This document shows, in pieces, positions 13,926-19,503 of a stretch of 19,503 nucleotides of DNA. Below the pieces are notes generated by a model. The model was given only the letters and a program-made list of their open reading frames with translations. It was not told the origin of the DNA and searched no databases. Each line of letters starts with the position of its first letter. The first letter of the stretch is position 1. A program made the position numbers and the translations under genes. The DNA is from Candidatus Sumerlaeota bacterium. GTDB taxonomy: Bacteria > Sumerlaeota > Sumerlaeia > JADFCT01. The stretch covers positions 1 to 19,503 of the forward strand of contig JAPLSP010000674.1 of the NCBI GenBank assembly GCA_026398575.1. The letters are read 5' to 3'.

Positions 13926-14442
13926 TTTCAATCCTTTCCTTGAAGAATTCCGCAATCCGGGGCGCTGCATTTCCCAGCGTCTCCAGCTTCCCGCGCATGG
14001 GAGCGCTCTGTGGTCCCGAAGCGCCTTGCAGCTTTGACATGTCAACCGCAAGCTGTTCCACCTTCGTCTTCTTGTCTTTCGTCGAGACAAGAAAAACAGC
14101 TCCTTTGCGAAGGTCGAATCGCTGGCCATCTACCTTTACGGCGCCATCGGTTCCGTCACTCGTGCTGCAAGACCACTTGATCTTGCGTCCGTCTATCGCA
14201 TGCAGTTGTCCGCTAGATGTACCCCCGCCGCTACTGGAAGCGCCCCCCGAACAACCATTGGCTGCCAAGACCATGTAAACGCGCCCGTCGCATCTCAGCG
14301 ATTCGATTTGGTATCCCGGTCCGCCTTCGCCGCCCCCGCCCCAGCCATGGCTTTGACCTTGCCACCCGCGGCAGCCCCAAGATAGAAAACCGGCGCCGGC
14401 GCAAAGAGCGATGGCGGCGTAACTTCCAAGGACTCGTTTCAT
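13906..14442 (-). CDS. Putative lipoprotein, unknown function
   Basis: 178-residue protein with a lysine/arginine start and hydrophobic segment ending in LSWGC (C24). This resembles a lipoprotein signal, though tryptophan is unusual at that position. A Gly-rich linker (residues 34-43) and a Gly/Ser-rich segment (64-78) surround a piece reading ESLRCDGRVYMVLAANG. Four more cysteines (C51, C64, C92 and C14 in the leader) are present, so a disulfide is possible. It has a strong AAGGAGG ribosome site. It heads a three-gene minus-strand run and faces away from the GH52 gene, whose broken N-terminal region lies directly upstream. Confidence 0.7.
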   Translation of the reverse strand: MKRVLGSYAAIALCAGAGFLSWGCRGWQGQSHGWGGGGEGGPGYQIESLRCDGRVYMVLAANGCSGGASSSGGGTSSGQLHAIDGRKIKWSCSTSDGTDGAVKVDGQRFDLRKGAVFLVSTKDKKTKVEQLAVDMSKLQGASGPQSAPMRGKLETLGNAAPRIAEFFKERIENGGSKT

Positions 14443-14496
14443 TATAAGAAACCTCCTTCTGGCGCTCTGCTATAATTCAATGCGCATCATGCGCCG

Positions 14497-16623
<2,127 letters not shown>

Positions 16624-16646
16624 CTGAATGGGCATTTGGGCGGATT

Positions 16647-16891
16647 CCCCCGAAGGGGGTTGACAATCATAGCCGTGGGGGTAGCGAAGCGAACCCACGG
16701 TGGCAGCAGGTCGAATTGTCGGTCCCCGAAGGGGGCCAACGTCGTCATCACAGCAAATCCGACACGTCCTGTGAACTCCCGCCGGCCGTTCGATTTGTGT
16801 TGGCCCCCTTTGGGGACCTCTTTTCACACGCATCGTTTCCGTGGGTTCGCTGCGCTTCACCCACGGCTATGATTGTTCTCCCCTTCGGGGG
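16647..16891. repeat. Nested inverted repeat of ~245 bp
   Basis: Outer arms of ~54 bp (16647-16700 and 16839-16891) are inverted copies at about 90% identity. Each contains a CCCCC/GGGGG-type hairpin, the words ACAATCATAGCCGTGGG, and an internal CCGTGGG...CCCACGG hairpin. Inner arms at 16721-16740 and 16799-16818 match at 19 of 20 positions (GGTCCCC[GA]AAGGGGGCCAAC). The central ~58 bp is unique. No transposase, target-site duplication or ORF is visible. Confidence 0.85.
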
Positions 16892-17009
16892 ACTCGTGTA
16901 CTACGCACAAGGATGCCAAATACTATCTCCCCCTTCGGGGAACAAATGCCCAGACTCCGGATCTTCGGGGGACGAATGCTCAAGTTCCGGGCTTCCGCCC
17001 GGCGATTGA
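16880..17009 (+). repeat. Array of short CCCCTTCGGGG-type hairpins
   Basis: After the right arm of the large inverted repeat, further hairpins occur around 16930 (CCCCCTTCGGGG), 16961 (CCGGATCTTCGGGGG) and 16986 (CCGGGCTTCCGCCCGG). The last two are preceded by similar words (ACAAATGCCCAGACT and ACGAATGCTCAAGTT), so they look like ~31-nt diverged units. Confidence 0.65.
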
Positions 17010-17045
17010 GGAGGAGACGCCCGGGAGGAATTCCCAAAATCGCGC

Positions 17046-17074
17046 TTGACACTGCGGCGGGGGCTGGCTAATAT
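17046..17074 (+). promoter_or_regulatory. Strong sigma70-type promoter for the Rrf2-family gene
   Basis: TTGACA (17046-17051, perfect) and TAATAT (17069-17074) are separated by exactly 17 bp. Transcription would start near 17081. The word ATCGTTATT at 17087-17095, just downstream, resembles half of the dyad ahead of cysK (ATCGTTAAT), so autoregulation is possible. Confidence 0.75.
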
Positions 17075-17111
17075 ACGACTAGTTTGATCGTTATTCATTG
17101 GGCGGCCCTGC

Positions 17112-17576
17112 ATGAAGATTTCCAAAAAAACGGATTACGCGTTGCGCGCCCTCTTCACGCTCGTCGAGCATGAAGGGCGCGGGCCGATTCCCATCCGCGA
17201 ACTGGCGCGGCGCAACGACGCGCCCAAGCGCTTCATGGAACACATCATGCTCGACCTGAAGTCCCAAGGGTGGGTGGGAAGCGTTCCGGGAAAAAGCGGC
17301 GGATACGTCCTGGCCAAAAAGGCGTCGAAGATCACCGTTGGCCAAATAATCAGGCACTTCGACGGCTTGATGGCGCCCATCGGCTGTGTCTCGGTCAGCC
17401 AGCATGAGCGATGCAGCCAGGAACCAGTTTGCCGTTTCCGCCGTCTGTTCCTCGAAGTTCGCAACGACTATACGCAGCGGATGGACAAACTGAGTCTGGC
17501 GGCGATATTCACGGGGCGACCCGTCCGGCGCGAAGAAGTGTTCGACATGCAGTTGATCAGCGGCGCCGGCATTTAA
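17112..17576 (+). CDS. Rrf2-family transcriptional regulator (CymR/IscR-like)
   Basis: 154-residue winged-helix regulator. Family landmarks: MKISKKTDYALRAL at residues 1-14, the recognition helix around IRELARRNDAPKRFMEHIM, and KSGGYVLAK in the wing (61-69). Three cysteines, C92, C101 and C107, lie in the usual cluster region, with C-x8-C-x5-C spacing rather than the IscR C-x5-C-x5-C; this is compatible with an iron-sulfur or redox sensor, but unproven. A strong promoter lies ~40 bp upstream. cysK begins 60 bp downstream behind a dyad. In Bacillus, CymR of this family, acting with CysK, controls cysteine metabolism; IscR controls iron-sulfur assembly. The gene order favours a cysteine role. 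Confidence 0.92.
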   Translation: MKISKKTDYALRALFTLVEHEGRGPIPIRELARRNDAPKRFMEHIMLDLKSQGWVGSVPGKSGGYVLAKKASKITVGQIIRHFDGLMAPIGCVSVSQHERCSQEPVCRFRRLFLEVRNDYTQRMDKLSLAAIFTGRPVRREEVFDMQLISGAGI

Positions 17577-17587
17577 TACGATTTGAT

Positions 17588-17612
17588 ATTAACGCTAAAA
17601 ATTATCGTTAAT
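17588..17612 (+). promoter_or_regulatory. Inverted repeat upstream of cysK, candidate Rrf2 operator
   Basis: ATTAACG (17588-17594) and CGTTAAT (17606-17612) are perfect 7-bp arms around an AT-rich 11-bp centre, 25 bp before the cysK start and outside any gene. The AT-rich dyad is out of character with the surrounding GC-rich DNA. Its right half recurs with one change after the regulator's own promoter. Confidence 0.6.
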
Positions 17613-17636
17613 AAAATTTGTGAGGAGGTAATCGCT

Positions 17637-18650
17637 ATGGCGAGGAAATCAAAGACGGCGTCTGGAAAATCGCCGCAGGCTTCATCGGGTAAGGTGGCAG
17701 CAGTCGCGCGCCTGCTGCATGGCGCGACTTACGCGAGCGTCATCGAGACAACTTATAATACGCCGCTCGTGAGGATCAATCGCATCATTCCGCGCGAGCA
17801 TGCGGCCGTCTATGGCAAGCTCGAATTCTTCAATCCCTGCTCGAGCGTCAAAGACCGCATCGGCCGCTCGATGATCGAACAGGCCGAAAAAGACGGCATC
17901 CTGACGCCCGAGACGAGCATCATCGAGCCGACGAGCGGCAATACCGGCATTGCGCTGGCGTTTGTCTGCGCTGCCCGCGGGTACCATTTGACGTTGACGA
18001 TGCCCGAGTCCATGAGCCTGGAGCGGCGGGCGTTGCTGAAGGCACTGGGAGCCGAATTGGTGTTGACGCCCGCCGGCGAAGGAATGCGCGGGGCGATCGA
18101 GCGCGCGCAAAAATTGGCGGAGACCACGTCCAATGCCTGGATTCCGCAACAGTTCGAGAATCCGGCCAACCCCCGAATCCACGAAGAGACGACCGGGCCG
18201 GAGATTTGGGAAGACACCAAAGGCGAAGTGGACATCCTGATCTCCGGAGTGGGGACGGGCGGCACGATCACGGGCATCAGCCGTTTCATCAAGCCGCGCA
18301 AAAAATCCTACCAAGCCATCGCCGTCGAGCCGGCCGAGTCCCCCGTGATCTCCGGCGGCAAGGCGGGGCCACACAAGATTCAAGGCATCGGCGCCGGCTT
18401 CATCCCGAAGAATCTGGATATGTCGCTCGTGGACGGTGTCGAGTTGGCGACGGCGCAGGACGCCGTGACCTGGGCGCGCCGCGCGGCGAAAGAGGAAGGC
18501 TTGCTCGTCGGACTGAGCAGCGGCGCCGCGCTGAGCGTGGCCGCGCGCCTGGCCGCGCGTCCGGAGAATAAAGACAAGAATATCGTTGTCATCCTGCCCA
18601 GCTTCGGCGAACGCTATCTTTCGACGATACTGTTTGAGAATATGGCGTGA
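17637..18650 (+). CDS. cysK: Cysteine synthase (O-acetylserine sulfhydrylase)
   Basis: 337-residue PLP enzyme that makes cysteine from O-acetylserine and sulfide. K72 in NPCSSVKDR is the PLP lysine. TSGNTG forms the substrate loop and GVGTGGT the phosphate-binding loop. [14 protein letters not shown] and the C-terminal SSGAA segment are typical of CysK. ATG 17637 follows a very strong GAGGAGGT site; an earlier in-frame start at 17583 has none and would add 18 residues. The first ~30 residues are an extra basic, Ser/Lys-rich segment not present in most CysK proteins. It lies between an Rrf2-family regulator and a Cys/Met PLP lyase. A cystathionine beta-synthase-like role (as MccA) is the main alternative. 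Confidence 0.92.
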   Translation: MARKSKTASGKSPQASSGKVAAVARLLHGATYASVIETTYNTPLVRINRIIPREHAAVYGKLEFFNPCSSVKDRIGRSMIEQAEKDGILTPETSIIEPTSGNTGIALAFVCAARGYHLTLTMPESMSLERRALLKALGAELVLTPAGEGMRGAIERAQKLAETTSNAWIPQQFENPANPRIHEETTGPEIWEDTKGEVDILISGVGTGGTITGISRFIKPRKKSYQAIAVEPAESPVISGGKAGPHKIQGIGAGFIPKNLDMSLVDGVELATAQDAVTWARRAAKEEGLLVGLSSGAALSVAARLAARPENKDKNIVVILPSFGERYLSTILFENMA

Positions 18651-18681
18651 TTTTAGATGAGGCGAAATTTGAGGGGAGCAA

Positions 18682-18717
18682 GGGACCTATGGGACTTACA
18701 GGGCCTATGGGACCTAT
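18682..18717 (+). repeat. Four-copy 9-nt tandem repeat (GGGACCTAT type)
   Basis: GGGACCTAT, GGGACTTAC, AGGGCCTAT and GGGACCTAT are contiguous in the 142-bp gap between cysK and the next gene. They belong to the same family as the arrays near clpX. Confidence 0.85.
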
Positions 18718-18792
18718 GTGAGTGTTAGGATTTGAGGGGAAACCTGGTTAAAGCGCGCTAGTTGCGCGAGCGCTATTAAAGGGGAATATTTC

Positions 18793-19503
18793 ATGAAGTT
18801 TGCCACCAGAGCCATTCGTGTTGGACAATCGCTCGATCCGGCGACGCGCGCGGTGATTCCGCCGATTCATCCGTCGGTCACTTATGCTTTCAATGAAATT
18901 GAAAAGCATTCGGGATTTGAATACAGCCGCACCGGCAATCCAACGCGCGCCGCTTTCGAGCAATGTCTGGCATCGCTTGAAGAGGCGAAATACGGTTTGG
19001 CATTCGCATCCGGATCGGCGGCGACCGACGCGGCGCTATGCGTGTTGAAGTCGGGCGATCACGTCATCGCAGGCAATCACCTCTACGGCGGCACCTACCG
19101 GATTTTTGAGACGCTGTATAAGCCGCGCGGCATGGCTTTTACTTATGTGGACGGCGACGATCCGCGCAATTTCGAGCGCGCGCTGACGCCGCGAACAAAA
19201 ATGATCTGGATCGAAACGCCCACCAATCCGCTCCTGAAGTTGATTGACATCGCTGCCGTCGCCGCGATCGCGCGCCGCGCGGGAGCGATCCTCGTGGTGG
19301 ACAACACCTTCGCCACGCCCTATTTCCAGCAACCGCTCACCTTCGGCGCCGAAGTGGTTCTTCACAGCACAACCAAATACGTCAACGGCCACTCCGACGT
19401 CCTCGGCGGCGCGCTGGCGACCAACCGGCAGGACTTATATGCAGCGTGCCAGTTTTATCAGAACGCCATCGGCGCCGTTTTGGGGCCATTCGATTCATGG
19501 CTG
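18793..19503 (+). CDS. Cys/Met metabolism PLP enzyme (cystathionine gamma-lyase/synthase type), partial
   Basis: The first 237 codons are present; the gene runs off the right end of the window without a stop. It starts at ATG 18793 behind AAAGGGGA. Fold-type I landmarks: AIRVGQSLDPATRAVIPPI at the N-terminus, YSRTGNPTRAAFE around residues 44-56, FASGSAATDAAL near 71-82, IETPTNPLLK, VVDNTFATPYFQQP, and STTKYVNGHSD with the PLP lysine K195. The family includes cystathionine gamma-synthase (MetB), gamma-lyase (MccB), beta-lyase (MetC) and methionine gamma-lyase; the visible part does not separate them. Being directly after cysK and an Rrf2 regulator makes a transsulfuration role likely. Confidence 0.9.
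   Translation, partial: MKFATRAIRVGQSLDPATRAVIPPIHPSVTYAFNEIEKHSGFEYSRTGNPTRAAFEQCLASLEEAKYGLAFASGSAATDAALCVLKSGDHVIAGNHLYGGTYRIFETLYKPRGMAFTYVDGDDPRNFERALTPRTKMIWIETPTNPLLKLIDIAAVAAIARRAGAILVVDNTFATPYFQQPLTFGAEVVLHSTTKYVNGHSDVLGGALATNRQDLYAACQFYQNAIGAVLGPFDSWL

Larger units (their letters stand above)
16624..17111. other. Hairpin-rich intergenic region between GH52 and the Rrf2 gene
   Basis: About 490 bp with no credible gene. It consists of the nested inverted repeat at 16647-16891, a tail of further CCCCTTCGGGG-type hairpins to about 17010, and finally the promoter of the Rrf2-family gene. Short open frames here are products of the repeats. Confidence 0.8.

Noticed and set aside
14471..14476. 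TATAAT as a -10 promoter element for the GH52 gene
   Set aside because: No -35 element at the right distance. The site overlaps the in-frame TAA and codons of the lost N-terminal motif, and is too close to the start to leave a leader with a ribosome site.
14482..14494. GCGCAT-C-ATGCGC palindrome as an operator between divergent genes
   Set aside because: It is a direct outcome of the codons for the conserved Ala-His-His-Ala sequence, so coding alone explains it.

Overview
The window is a GC-rich (roughly 55-60% by eye) bacterial chromosome segment. Housekeeping genes sit beside glycoside hydrolases, three toxin-antitoxin-like loci and many short palindromic or 9-nt repeats. The repeat styles (CCCCTTCGGGG hairpins, CCGTGGG...CCCACGG hairpins, tandem GGGACCTAT-type 9-mers), together with a secreted multidomain glycosidase, fit an uncultured bacterium of the Planctomycetes/PVC or a neighbouring candidate phylum. 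This placement is an impression, not a demonstrated result.

Region 1 (1-5959, + strand) is a protein-synthesis and quality-control block: rpsO (S15), tig (trigger factor with long Ala/Pro tails), clpP and clpX. The usual tig-clpP-clpX order is kept but broken in two places by AT-richer small genes. A HEPN/MNT nucleotidyltransferase pair lies between tig and clpP, and a second, different HEPN protein plus a 112-aa protein of unknown family lies between clpP and clpX. clpP has a good sigma70-like promoter directly after the first insertion.

Region 2 (5960-8638) holds a repeat-rich convergent intergenic stretch, a 707-aa polytopic membrane protein on the minus strand whose two soluble ends contain in-frame 9-nt repeats, and a 350-bp divergent intergenic region.

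Region 3 (8639-16623) has a secreted 1069-aa clan GH-A-like glycosidase with a C-terminal CBM9-like domain. A run of minus-strand genes follows: vapB-vapC, a conserved hypothetical, a single-TM protein, a zinc-ribbon membrane protein and a putative lipoprotein. A family GH52 beta-xylosidase on the + strand closes the region. Its conserved N-terminal motif is readable upstream of the only start codon but is cut off by an in-frame TAA.

Region 4 (16624-19503) starts with a 490-bp intergenic region dominated by a nested inverted repeat of about 245 bp. Then come an Rrf2-family regulator with a textbook promoter, a cysteine synthase preceded by a dyad that may be the regulator's operator, and a cystathionine gamma-lyase/synthase-type PLP enzyme that runs off the window. 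Together these look like a regulated cysteine/methionine locus, comparable in logic to CymR control of mccAB in Bacillus.
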